Assembly (NCBI RefSeq): GCF_030915445.1
Contig: NZ_CP133264.1
Coordinates: forward strand, 434,001 to 498,000
Reading direction: 5' to 3'
Origin: Clostridium sp. OS1-26
Lineage (GTDB): Bacteria > Bacillota > Clostridia > Clostridiales > Clostridiaceae
Length of the DNA stretch: 64,000 nucleotides
A program made the translations under genes and the position numbers. The notes beneath the pieces are model-generated. The model did no database searches and was not told where the DNA came from. It worked only from the letters and a program-made list of their open reading frames with translations. Below, in pieces: positions 55,927 to 64,000 of this stretch (position 1 is the first letter of the stretch; each line of letters starts with the position of its first letter).

Positions 55927-57056
55927 TTATTGAATAAAGTCACACATTATACTATTAGAAAGCTCAAGACCTCTTTCGCTTAAAAATAATCTGTCATCTT
56001 TCTTAATGAGCATTTGATTATTTATATGCTTCTTTATTATTTCTCCATATACAGAGTAAATATCTTTCTGAAATCTCTCAGAAAAGCCAATTATAGAAAT
56101 TCCATCTATTTTTCTGAGGCCCATAAACATAAATTCCTCCGTTTCATCCTTTAAGGAGTTTTTATGCATATCAAGTTTTAAATTTCTATTCATACGGACA
56201 TCTCTAATATATTCTTCTATATTTTCAGTTTTTCTATACCTCAAACCATCTACATATGAATGAGAAGCCACGCCACAGCCTACGTATTCTTCTAAATTCC
56301 AATAAACTAGATTATGAACACATTCTCTCTTTGGCTTTGAGAAATTAGAAATTTCATACTGATGATATCCTTGTTGTCTTAAGAAGCTTACTATATGCCT
56401 ATACATTTCCCTTTCCAATTCTTCACTTGGAAGATTAAGTTTATCTTCCTCATACATTTTATGAAAAGGTGTATTTTCTTCTATAATAAGACTGTAACAA
56501 GAAACATGTTCCGGATTTAATCTCACAACACTTTCCAATGTGTTTTGTAAGTCATTCATATTCTGATCTGGAAGACCAAACATTAAATCCACATTTATAT
56601 TATTAAAACCCATTTTCCTTGCAAGTTCATATGCTTCTATAAATTCATCAGTACTGTGTATTCTTCCAATCTTTTTTAATATTCTATTTTGCCATGACTG
56701 TAATCCTATACTTAGCCTGTTAACTCCCATTTCCCTTAAAAATTTAAGTTTCTCCTCTGTAAAAGTACCTGGGTTACCCTCCACAGTAAATTCTAAATTC
56801 TCAGCTTTATTAAGCTTATCAATAGCCTTCTTTATATTAGTCCATGCATCTAAAGACAAATAGGTGGGAGTTCCCCCACCTATAAATATTGTCTTTATAA
56901 CTCTATCACTTATGCTATCTATGTCTTTCTCTAAAGCTCTAGAATATTCGATCATAAATTCTTCTTTACCGCAAAAGAGGGAAAATCACAATATAAACAT
57001 TTTTGTTTACAGAAGGGGATGTGAATATATAATGCTATTTCTTTATTCTTTAACAT
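55927..57056 (-). CDS. hemW: Radical SAM heme chaperone HemW, frameshifted
   Basis: Start ATG at 57056 with GGAGGG upstream: MLKNKEIALYIHIPFCKQK, containing the radical SAM CxxxCxxC cluster site (CKQKCLYC). One base is missing at 56969-56971 (GG on the minus strand); adding it gives DFPSFAGKEEFMIEY and joins the 342-residue remainder (IFIGGGTPTYLS, SIGLQSWQ, VGCGVASHSY). Corrected length 376 residues, normal for HemW. Without the N-terminal part the product could not bind its iron-sulfur cluster. HemW is related to HemN but lacks its oxidase activity and inserts heme into target proteins. Confidence 0.92.
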
Positions 57057-57100
57057 TATTAAGTCCCTCCAATATCTTAGATATTTTAAATTTTACACTC

Positions 57101-58909
57101 TTATTCTTCTGTCTTGAGAACCGCCATAAATGCTTCTTGTGGAACTTCTACGCTTCCAACCTGTCTCATTCTCTTCTTTCCTTCTTTTTGTTTCTCAAGA
57201 AGCTTTTTCTTTCTTGATATATCTCCACCATAGCATTTTGCTAAAACGTCTTTTCTCATTGCTTTAACAGTTTCTCTTGCGATAACCTTTCCGCCAACTG
57301 CAGCCTGAATAGGTATTTCAAACATTTGTCTTGGAATAATTTCCTTTAACTTTTCCGCTATAGCTCTTCCTCTTGCATAGGCTCTTTCATCTGGAACTAT
57401 CATAGATAAAGCATCTACTACATCTCCATTTAAAAGTATATCAAGCTTTACAAGTTTAGCTGGTTTATATCCTGCTAATTCATAGTCTAAAGAAGCATAT
57501 CCTCTTGACCTTGACTTTAAAGCATCAAAAAAATCATATATTATTTCATTTAATGGAATTTCATAGTTCAAGCTTACTCTGGTAGTATCTATATACTGCA
57601 TATCCTTGAATATTCCACGTCTATTTTGAGCTAAATCCATAACTGGTCCAACATAATCCGATGGCGTAATTATAGATGCTTTAACAATTGGCTCCTCCAT
57701 GTATTTTATTTCTGTAGTATCTGGAAGATTTGTTGGGTTGGTAAGTTCTATAACAGTACCATCAGTTTTTCCTATCTTGTATATAACAGATGGGGCTGTA
57801 GTTATAATATCTAAATTAAATTCTCTTTCTATTCTCTCTTGAATTACATCCATGTGTAATAGACCTAAAAATCCGCATCTAAATCCAAAACCTAATGCTA
57901 TAGAAGTTTCTGGCTCGAAGGAGAGAGCTGCATCATTTACTTGAAGCTTTTCAAGCGCTTCTTTTAATTCACCATATTTTGCTCCGTCTACTGGATAAAT
58001 ACCACTGTATACCATAGGTATTGCTGGTCTATATCCTGCTAATGCTTCCTTTGCTGGTCTTTTAGCTTCTGTTACTGTATCACCAACACGAGCATCTCTA
58101 ACATTTTTTATAGAAGCAGTGAAATATCCAACATCACCTGCTTTTAACTCTGGAACAGACATATATCTTGGTACAAATATCCCTGTTTCTGTAACCTCAT
58201 ACACTTTGCCCGATGCCATTAGTTTTATTTCTGTTCCTGGTTTTATCGTTCCCTCTTTAACTCTTACATGACATACTACACCCTTATAACTGTCATAGTA
58301 TGAGTCAAAAATAAGAGCTCTTAATGATGCTTCTTCATCACCCTCTGGTGCAGGCACTTTCAATACCACAGCCTCAAGTACATCTTCAATATTAATTCCA
58401 GTTTTAGCTGAAACTAATGGTGCATCATGTGCTTCTAAACCTATTATATCCTCTATTTCCTGTTTTACCTCTTCCGGTCTTGCACTAGGTAGATCTATTT
58501 TATTTATTACTGGCACTACTTCCAAATCATGATCCAATGCTAAATAACAGTTTGCTAAAGTTTGAGCCTGTATCCCCTGAGTAGCATCTACTACCAATAT
58601 CGCACCTTCACAAGCAGCTAAGCTTCTTGAAACTTCATAGTTAAAATCTACATGTCCTGGGGTATCTATTAGGTTTAGAATATACTCTTCACCATTAGGT
58701 CTTTTATAAACAAGTCTTACTGCCTGTGATTTTATTGTTATTCCTCTTTCTTTTTCAAGATCCATATTATCAAGTACCTGCTCATCCATCTCTCTTTCAG
58801 TAAGGGTACCTGTTTTCTGTATTAATCTATCTGCAAGTGTTGACTTTCCGTGATCTATGTGAGCAACAATAGAAAAATTTCTTATACGCTTTTGTCTTTC
58901 GCTCTGCAT
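57101..58909 (-). CDS. lepA: Elongation factor 4 (LepA)
   Basis: 602 residues, full length. GTPase domain with [13 protein letters not shown] (G1), DTPGHVDF (G3) and NKIDLPSA (G4), EF-G-like domains II-V and the LepA-specific C-terminal domain ([24 protein letters not shown]). It back-translocates or remodels stalled ribosomes. It is followed by hemW after 44 bases. Confidence 0.98.
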   Translation of the reverse strand: MQSERQKRIRNFSIVAHIDHGKSTLADRLIQKTGTLTEREMDEQVLDNMDLEKERGITIKSQAVRLVYKRPNGEEYILNLIDTPGHVDFNYEVSRSLAACEGAILVVDATQGIQAQTLANCYLALDHDLEVVPVINKIDLPSARPEEVKQEIEDIIGLEAHDAPLVSAKTGINIEDVLEAVVLKVPAPEGDEEASLRALIFDSYYDSYKGVVCHVRVKEGTIKPGTEIKLMASGKVYEVTETGIFVPRYMSVPELKAGDVGYFTASIKNVRDARVGDTVTEAKRPAKEALAGYRPAIPMVYSGIYPVDGAKYGELKEALEKLQVNDAALSFEPETSIALGFGFRCGFLGLLHMDVIQERIEREFNLDIITTAPSVIYKIGKTDGTVIELTNPTNLPDTTEIKYMEEPIVKASIITPSDYVGPVMDLAQNRRGIFKDMQYIDTTRVSLNYEIPLNEIIYDFFDALKSRSRGYASLDYELAGYKPAKLVKLDILLNGDVVDALSMIVPDERAYARGRAIAEKLKEIIPRQMFEIPIQAAVGGKVIARETVKAMRKDVLAKCYGGDISRKKKLLEKQKEGKKRMRQVGSVEVPQEAFMAVLKTEE

Positions 58910-59039
58910 ACCGTTTTACCCTCCATTACTAGTTAACAATTTAAAAGATTTGCACTTTTATGCAAATCTTTCTCATACTTTTAGTAGTATAAATAATCAT
59001 AGTAAATTATAACACAAGGTTAGTATGGAGAAAAGTATA

Positions 59040-59390
59040 TTACCTGACTTTATTTTGTAAAGCGCCATTTATTTTTTCCTCTACACTTTTAAATACCTCA
59101 GAAGTTCTATTTATGATACCAGAGGTGCTATTATAAACCTTGCTCTCTATATTATTTAATAATTCTACAGAGCCCTTTTTTATATTAGCAGCTACTTTAT
59201 TATTTATGTAAAAGGAGTATTCACTAATATCCATTCTAAAATCAAAAGGCGACATATTATAGCTTATTTTAAAAGTAGATCTATCTTTTATAAACTTAGG
59301 TAAGCTATCACTTATTACTATGAAGCCATAAAGTACTATAACTAGAGATATTGATAATACTAATATAATATTTCTAACTCTAGTTTTCAT
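59040..59390 (-). CDS. Small membrane-anchored hypothetical protein
   Basis: 116 residues from ATG (MKTRVRNIILVLSI). AAGGGGGTG lies 9-11 bases upstream; a GTG four codons earlier overlaps it. One N-terminal hydrophobic helix (residues 6-30), then a soluble part of about 85 residues outside the cell, with a charged helical end. Located between spoIIP and lepA, where many Clostridia have a short unnamed protein. Function unknown. Confidence 0.65.
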   Translation of the reverse strand: MKTRVRNIILVLSISLVIVLYGFIVISDSLPKFIKDRSTFKISYNMSPFDFRMDISEYSFYINNKVAANIKKGSVELLNNIESKVYNSTSGIINRTSEVFKSVEEKINGALQNKVR

Positions 59391-59671
59391 AAAAAAATAC
59401 ACCCCCTTATAACAATTTATACCTCGTTATCTTAAGGATGTACCATTTTAATACTTTTATTCACTTTTTAAAAAATATGCGACATAGTTTTTATAGGAAA
59501 AGTAACTAGATCGTTAGCTTATACAGAGGGATATGTTTTCAAAGCTGAAGTAGATTTAAAAACTTTGTGCCAGTCTTAGTGAAGGGTTTTAAGAGAACCT
59601 TAGAACTTTAAGTTGGTCCGAGTGAGCATAGTGACTTATGTAGCGAAATTTTTATATTACAAATCAAAGTA
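59391..59671. other. Intergenic region between spoIIP and the small membrane protein gene
   Basis: 281 bases, no gene. On the minus strand it includes TTCGCTACATAAGTCACTAT and ACTTAAAGTTCTAAGG, which recall the repeat families elsewhere, but no second copy could be aligned with confidence. No clear terminator. Confidence 0.35.
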
Positions 59672-60799
59672 CTACTTATTTAGAGCTTCAGCTATTGCTC
59701 TAGCTAAATATTTTGTGGAGGCCTTTGCTTCGTTAGTGGTATTAATATCCGCTCCCACCTCTATTAAAATAGCGTTATTACTTCTATCTTGATTAAAGTA
59801 TCTAGTTCCATAGTTGTAATAAACCGTATCTTTGTAAAAACCAGGAAAATTTTTATTGCAACTTTCTATTATTTTATTAGCTAGTACCATATTTTTGTCA
59901 AAGTGAGGATTCTTTTTTGCCATTACAAGACTTATTTTAGCTACATTTTCTCCGTTCATTTTAGTGGTAACAGCCTTCTTATTATCACCTACAGAATCCC
60001 TATGCAAGTCTATTATTAGCTTAAAGTCCTTATACTTTTTCAAATACTTATCTAGAGTTACTACTGATCTCGCATAACTTTGGGTATAGGCTTCAGCATC
60101 ATGAACGGTTGTGTCATTAATTGCCGATATTCCGTAATTTGACTGTAACTCACTCACTAAAGCATCACCAACAGCACAAACATTTTGACTATTATCAGAA
60201 CTAATAGCATCTCCTGGTTTATAACTTTCAGTGGTATGAGTATGATATATTAAAACTTCAGGTTTATCGGTATTTAAAGTCTTCTTAAGTTTTGGATCAT
60301 ATACACTAACTGATTTATTTTCTAGGTTCAAATCGCTATTTGCATCTGGGTTTGCTTTTTCGTTATCTCTTGCAATTTGTTTATCATCTAACTTAAAATG
60401 ATTAAAATCTACATTTAGCTTATCTTTTCCTCCAGAGTTATCTATATTTATAAATGATAACTCTTTGCCTAGTACCGACATAGGATTATTTAAATTTAAG
60501 CCAACCATACCTAATACCGATTGTTCAATTGTAAAACCATTTTCAGCCATATCTTCTTCACTAAAGGAGGTAGCCTTAACAACTGGCATAGTATAGTTTA
60601 GTATTTGAACAAAAAACATATTTCTATTAATACTGCTACCATAAGAATTGGCTTTTACCACACAGGGCAAAATAATAACCATAATTGTCGTTACCATTAA
60701 TATAAATGTCCTAAGTTTGAAATCCTTTTTGCTACTCATTCTTTTGTAATTCACTTCTTCACTGCTATGAAAAAACTCAAAGCAGTTCCCCCCTCTCAT
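59672..60799 (-). CDS. spoIIP: Stage II sporulation protein P
   Basis: About 375 residues. One transmembrane helix (TFILMVTTIMVIILPCVV), then the SpoIIP amidase/endopeptidase domain with IYHTHTTESY, DLHRDSVGD and a late Glu (AILIEVGAD). It degrades peptidoglycan with SpoIID during engulfment. The start is unclear: GTG 60817 and ATG 60799 have no ribosome binding site, while GAGGGGGG lies upstream of a TTG that is out of frame by one base at a T6 run, so a further homopolymer error is possible; M27 of the longest reading is another candidate. Confidence 0.88.
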   Translation of the reverse strand: MRGGNCFEFFHSSEEVNYKRMSSKKDFKLRTFILMVTTIMVIILPCVVKANSYGSSINRNMFFVQILNYTMPVVKATSFSEEDMAENGFTIEQSVLGMVGLNLNNPMSVLGKELSFINIDNSGGKDKLNVDFNHFKLDDKQIARDNEKANPDANSDLNLENKSVSVYDPKLKKTLNTDKPEVLIYHTHTTESYKPGDAISSDNSQNVCAVGDALVSELQSNYGISAINDTTVHDAEAYTQSYARSVVTLDKYLKKYKDFKLIIDLHRDSVGDNKKAVTTKMNGENVAKISLVMAKKNPHFDKNMVLANKIIESCNKNFPGFYKDTVYYNYGTRYFNQDRSNNAILIEVGADINTTNEAKASTKYLARAIAEALNK

Positions 60800-60863
60800 G
60801 TAGTCTAAGTTTTTCACGCTTTCGTGATATTAAATTATATGAGAAGGGACTATAATTTATAAC

Positions 60864-61838
60864 TTAAGTTAAAAATCTGTTTATGTCTTCTAGATCTAAA
60901 GCTGGTTGAAGAGCTATGTTTATCCCATTAGCTATTACTTTTGAAACAGAATCTATAACCAAATCAACTTCTTTTGGAGTAACCATAAGATTTCCAACAT
61001 AAGGGTCTAGTATCTCCTTAATCATTGCATACTTTTCTTCCTTGCCTAAAGACTTTAACATATTATAGAATTCTCCACCCTTTTCTGCTTGCTTTATCAT
61101 TTGATCTAAAACCATATCTATCGTGTCATTAGCCATAGTAGCAGCATCTACAACAGTTGGCACTCCTATAGCTATAACTGGTATACCTAAAGTTTGCTCA
61201 CTTAATTCCATTCTTCTATTACCTACTCCTGAGCCAGGTGATATTCCAGTATTTCCAACCTGTATAGTTGAATTTACCCTTTCTATTTTTCTTGAAGCTA
61301 AGGCGTCTATACATATTATTAAATTAGGCTTTATTTTATCTACAACCCCCTTTATAATCTCTCCTGTTTCAATTCCTGTAAGTCCTAAAACTCCTGGTGC
61401 TATGGCGCACACTGGTCTTATATCTTCATCTATTTGATCTGGTATAAGCTGCTTTAAGTGTCTTGTTACCATAAGCTTTGAAATAACTTTAGGACCTAAA
61501 GCATCAGGTGTTATATTCCAATTTCCTAGACCAACTACAAGTGCAGTCATGCTATCATCAAGTTTAACCATATTTGATAAGCTCTCTCCAAGAACTCTAC
61601 TTACTTCGTCCATTGTATCAGCATCATAATGAGTAAATCTAGGCATATCTATAGTTATGTATGTACCTTTAGGCTTTCTCATCATTCTTTCACCAATATC
61701 ATTTATTATCTTAACACTAGTTATTTTTATTTCCCCTTCTTTGCGCTCATCTACTTCCACTCCTGATATATCTTCACTATTCTGCTTCTCATATATCTCC
61801 TTTGCTTCAACAGCTAAATCTGTCCTAATACTAAACAT
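60864..61838 (-). CDS. gpr: Germination protease (GPR, peptidase family A25)
   Basis: 324 residues. Starts FSIRTDLAVEAKE, the propeptide region removed during activation, then DMPRFTHYDADT, VGLGNWNITPDALGP and GSGVGNRRMELSEQTLGIPVIAIGVPTVVDA. It degrades small acid-soluble proteins at the start of spore germination. AAAGGGATG precedes ATG. spoIIP follows 46 bases later. Confidence 0.96.
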   Translation of the reverse strand: MFSIRTDLAVEAKEIYEKQNSEDISGVEVDERKEGEIKITSVKIINDIGERMMRKPKGTYITIDMPRFTHYDADTMDEVSRVLGESLSNMVKLDDSMTALVVGLGNWNITPDALGPKVISKLMVTRHLKQLIPDQIDEDIRPVCAIAPGVLGLTGIETGEIIKGVVDKIKPNLIICIDALASRKIERVNSTIQVGNTGISPGSGVGNRRMELSEQTLGIPVIAIGVPTVVDAATMANDTIDMVLDQMIKQAEKGGEFYNMLKSLGKEEKYAMIKEILDPYVGNLMVTPKEVDLVIDSVSKVIANGINIALQPALDLEDINRFLT

Positions 61839-61921
61839 AATTTCACATCCCTTTAACTCATTTTTTAATTCTCCATTATTAGTTTTTCCTTATTTTTCGT
61901 TCATATTCTTATTTCTGAATT

Positions 61922-61991
61922 CAGGCATATGAAAAGAAATAATAGACCAAAGATTCGAGAATACTGGTCTATTATTTCTTTGATTATGCCT
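61922..61991. repeat. MITE-like element, short form (copy 6)
   Basis: AGGCATATGAAAAGAAATAATAGACC ... GGTCTATTATTTCTTTGATTATGCCT. Both ends pair along nearly the full length; the central region is reduced to about 18 bases. It lies between the divergent gpr and rpsT genes. Confidence 0.75.
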
Positions 61992-62026
61992 CATAGTGAA
62001 TGTTGTCAATTATGCTCTAAAAAACA

Positions 62027-62056
62027 CTTGAAGTACTGAAAAATTAATGATATAAT
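62027..62056 (+). promoter_or_regulatory. rpsT promoter
   Basis: TTGAAG, 18 bases, TATAAT; the start would lie about 75 bases upstream of the rpsT ATG, leaving a leader with no obvious fold. Confidence 0.6.
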
Positions 62057-62137
62057 ATCATTTGTTGAATAAACGAGACTCATTAGCAAATTTCCCCAAG
62101 CTGTTGAGGCCCTATAAAATTATAAGGGGGTGAAAAT

Positions 62138-62404
62138 ATGGCAAATATAAAATCAGCAAAGAAGAGAATAAGAGTTACAGAAACTAAAACTCTTAGAAAC
62201 AAAATGATTAAATCAGCATTAAAAACTGCTATAAAGAAATACTTAGCTGCTGTAGGAAGTGGAAACGCTGAGCAAGCAAAAACTACTTTTGTAGCTGCTG
62301 TTAAATCTCTAGATATGGCTGCATCAAAAGGAATCATACATAAAAATAAGGCAGCAAGAAGTAAGTCAAGATTAGCAGCAAAATTAAATAGCATAACTGC
62401 TTAA
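62138..62404 (+). CDS. rpsT: Ribosomal protein bS20
   Basis: 88 residues, canonical S20: [20 protein letters not shown] at the start and [21 protein letters not shown] near the end, almost entirely helical and basic. AAGGGGGTG precedes ATG. It binds 16S rRNA helices at the bottom of the small subunit. It is the only plus-strand gene in this part of the window, facing away from gpr. Confidence 0.98.
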   Translation: MANIKSAKKRIRVTETKTLRNKMIKSALKTAIKKYLAAVGSGNAEQAKTTFVAAVKSLDMAASKGIIHKNKAARSKSRLAAKLNSITA

Positions 62405-62447
62405 TAAATAAACCGGTTTTTTACAACCGGTTATTTATTTTTGTTTT
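62404..62447 (+). terminator. rpsT terminator
   Basis: AAATAAACCGGTT / AACCGGTTATTT stem followed by TTTTTG and further T. It also faces holA. Confidence 0.8.
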
Positions 62448-62467
62448 TTATTGTTTAATTATATAAG

Positions 62468-63510
62468 TTATCCTGCTATAGCATTTACGATTAATAATTC
62501 CAACTCTGTTTTTTCATCAACTGTTGAGGTCTTCATCTTCTGCTCAGCATTTATACAAAGCTCAATAGCATGTTGAAGCTGTCTTAAAGTGAACTTTTTC
62601 CCTTGAGATAAAAGCATATCAAAAGCATAATCTGATCTTACATTGACCTCTTTCATAATAGTTTCTTTACTTTTTTTAGCATTAACCCCCAGTTTTACTT
62701 TAAATAGCAAAGTAAATTGTCTCTCAATCATATTCAGTATGTGATTTGTTTTTTCACCCCTGTATATAAGCTCATTTAGTACTTCAAGAGCTTCTTTCAA
62801 TTTTTTATTTGAAATTGGATTCACTAAATCAAAAATGTCATCATCACTACTTTTTAGAAATAAAGCTTTGATATCTTCCTTAGTTATATCTCTCCCGTCT
62901 GTAAAGCAGCAGAGTTTCTCAACTTCATTTTCAACTACACTCAAATTATTTTCGTCCATTATGCTGCAAAAAGCTTTTAATTCAATACGCCCTATTTGTT
63001 TATCTCTATTTTCAAAAAAACTTTTATCTTATTCTCTAACTGTTGACCTTTTAGTTTGTCAACTTTTACTGTGCAAGCACTCTTGCTAAGTTTATTTATT
63101 CGCTTTCCCGGCTTATCTCTTTTTCCCTTAAACACATCATAAATTATAAGTATGCAATGATCTGGTATTGTGCCTATATACTCACAAAAACTGTTAAAAG
63201 CTTTATCTGCGGAAATCTTACTGTTTTCTCCCTTATCATCCTCTATGAAAGAGGCTCTATATACTAAAACGACCTTTTTGTCGCTCATGAAAGGAAGTGT
63301 TTGACATGCATTTATCACAGGCTCAAAGCTTTCTAAAGAATTACCATCAAACTCCATGTAGTTTAAATCCATAAAATCTTTATCTACAAACTTACTTACT
63401 AGAGACTTAACACATTCTTTTATAGTCTGTTCATCATTACCACATAATACATAACAATTATTCATAATATTTTTCTTTATATTTTGATGAAAAGTAGCTA
63501 CATCTATCAC
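62468..63510 (-). CDS. holA: DNA polymerase III delta subunit, frameshifted
   Basis: Two frames together give one HolA of about 347 residues: 63510-62992 (MIDVATFHQNIKKN, YVLCGNDEQTI, the P-loop-like region, KPGKRINKLSKSA) and 62959-62468 (TDGRDITKEDIKALF, the sensor region; LRQLQHAIELCINAEQKMKTS near the end). They are split by one missing T in a T7 run (plus A7, 63014-63020). With one more base the sequence reads VFFENRDKQIGRIELKAF across the join. HolA is the clamp-loader subunit that opens the beta clamp, and is essential, so a real loss is unlikely. Confidence 0.9.
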
Positions 63511-63527
63511 TTAAATACACCTCATTA

Positions 63528-64000
63528 TTAATACACTCTAACTATTCTATTGAATATTATAACATATAAAGATATGTTGTCTTCACTAATGTCCACTTTA
63601 TTATTTTGAGAATTATTTTCTAATGACCTTTGTGGCAATTTTATAGCATCATAGCTTCTAAATACACTTAAAGCTTCTTTTTTCATATTATTGTTGATAA
63701 AAACGAACTTTTTATTTTTATTACTTATAATCGTATTAAAAGTGTTATCTTCACCATAGCACATCGCCTCTAGTTGAAAACTTCCGTCAATAGCAATTTT
63801 AAAATTTCGCTTAGGGTTAGTAAAAATTTTCTCTACATTCATTTTTTCCTTTATATTAATTACCTCCTTAACTGAAGATTGGCTATAGCTGCATACCATA
63901 GCTTTAGTAGTTTTGTACTTTATAACTACTCCTTCCCCTTCAGAAAAGCTAATGTGATATATTTGAGGTACAAAACTGTAACTTTGAAATAATATTAATA
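63528..64000 (-). CDS. 3' part of an unidentified gene (5' end outside window)
   Basis: Open from the right edge to the stop at 63528; about 156 residues are visible. They include YHISFSEGEGVVIKYKTTKA and FRSYDAIKLPQRSLENNSQN. No hydrophobic segment lies in this part. Position next to holA is where comEC stands in many Firmicutes, and SEGEG could be a decayed DVGQGD of its lactamase-like domain, but I cannot confirm it. A shorter start at MVCSYSQ is probably internal. Confidence 0.45.
   Translation of the reverse strand, partial: LILFQSYSFVPQIYHISFSEGEGVVIKYKTTKAMVCSYSQSSVKEVINIKEKMNVEKIFTNPKRNFKIAIDGSFQLEAMCYGEDNTFNTIISNKNKKFVFINNNMKKEALSVFRSYDAIKLPQRSLENNSQNNKVDISEDNISLYVIIFNRIVRVY

Noticed and set aside
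62083-62394. Minus-strand open frame over rpsT
   Set aside because: Exact antisense of ribosomal protein S20 with no ribosome binding site.

Overview
The window is about 64 kb of AT-rich DNA from a low-GC, endospore-forming Firmicute, most likely Clostridium or a close relative. Support for this: a PolC-type replicase, sporulation genes (spoIIP, gpr, yqfC/yqfD, a CotS-like kinase), a perfect CIRCE/HrcA heat-shock control region, a guanine-type purine riboswitch, an RNase P RNA, and the clostridial gene orders comEC?-holA-rpsT-gpr-spoIIP-lepA-hemW-hrcA-grpE-dnaK-dnaJ and prmA-rsmE-mtaB ... era-recO. The species cannot be fixed from the sequence alone.

Layout. 0-19.2 kb is an accessory, transport and metabolism region: a YdcF-like membrane protein, a riboswitch-controlled NCS2 purine permease, an AT-rich gap of about 1 kb, two large solitary CamA/Eco57I-like adenine DNA methyltransferases (3.4-5.2 and 10.1-12.4 kb), a phosphoesterase, a marR-MATE efflux pair, a frameshifted HtrA protease, lgt, a TauE/SafE transporter, an FUSC-like protein and a three-gene molybdenum hydroxylase (xanthine-dehydrogenase-like) operon. 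19.4-28.8 kb holds rnpB, a zinc-ribbon protein, nif3-like, trmK, a PH-like membrane protein, rpoD, dnaG, dgt and a CotS-like gene. 29-40 kb holds polC, ppdK with its likely repressor ccpN, a DUF4342 protein, recO, era and the relic of a cytidine deaminase gene. 40.5-46.3 kb is dgkA-PAP2, ybeY, pgpH, yqfD, yqfC, yqeY and rpsU. 46.5-55.7 kb is a HIT protein, mtaB, rsmE, prmA and the dnaJ-dnaK-grpE-hrcA heat-shock operon. 57-64 kb is hemW, lepA, a small membrane protein, spoIIP, gpr, rpsT, holA and the 3' part of one more gene running off the edge.

Nearly all housekeeping genes lie on the minus strand, so transcription runs from high to low coordinates.

Two things stand out. First, two solitary methyltransferases that resemble C. 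difficile CamA sit 5 kb apart with no restriction gene between them, which suggests an epigenetic rather than a restriction role. Second, the intergenic spaces carry several families of structured dispersed repeats: a MITE-like element (six copies), a modular array with AAATC/GATTT hairpins, a hairpin element that bounds a cytidine deaminase relic, and a tandem pair of two-hairpin units between rsmE and mtaB whose stems show seven compensated base-pair changes.

Several genes, some of them essential (dnaG, holA, yqeY, hemW, pgpH, htrA), are broken by one-base length differences, mostly in homopolymers. This points to sequencing indels rather than real gene loss, although the dnaG site is also an exact A AAA AAG slippery heptamer.
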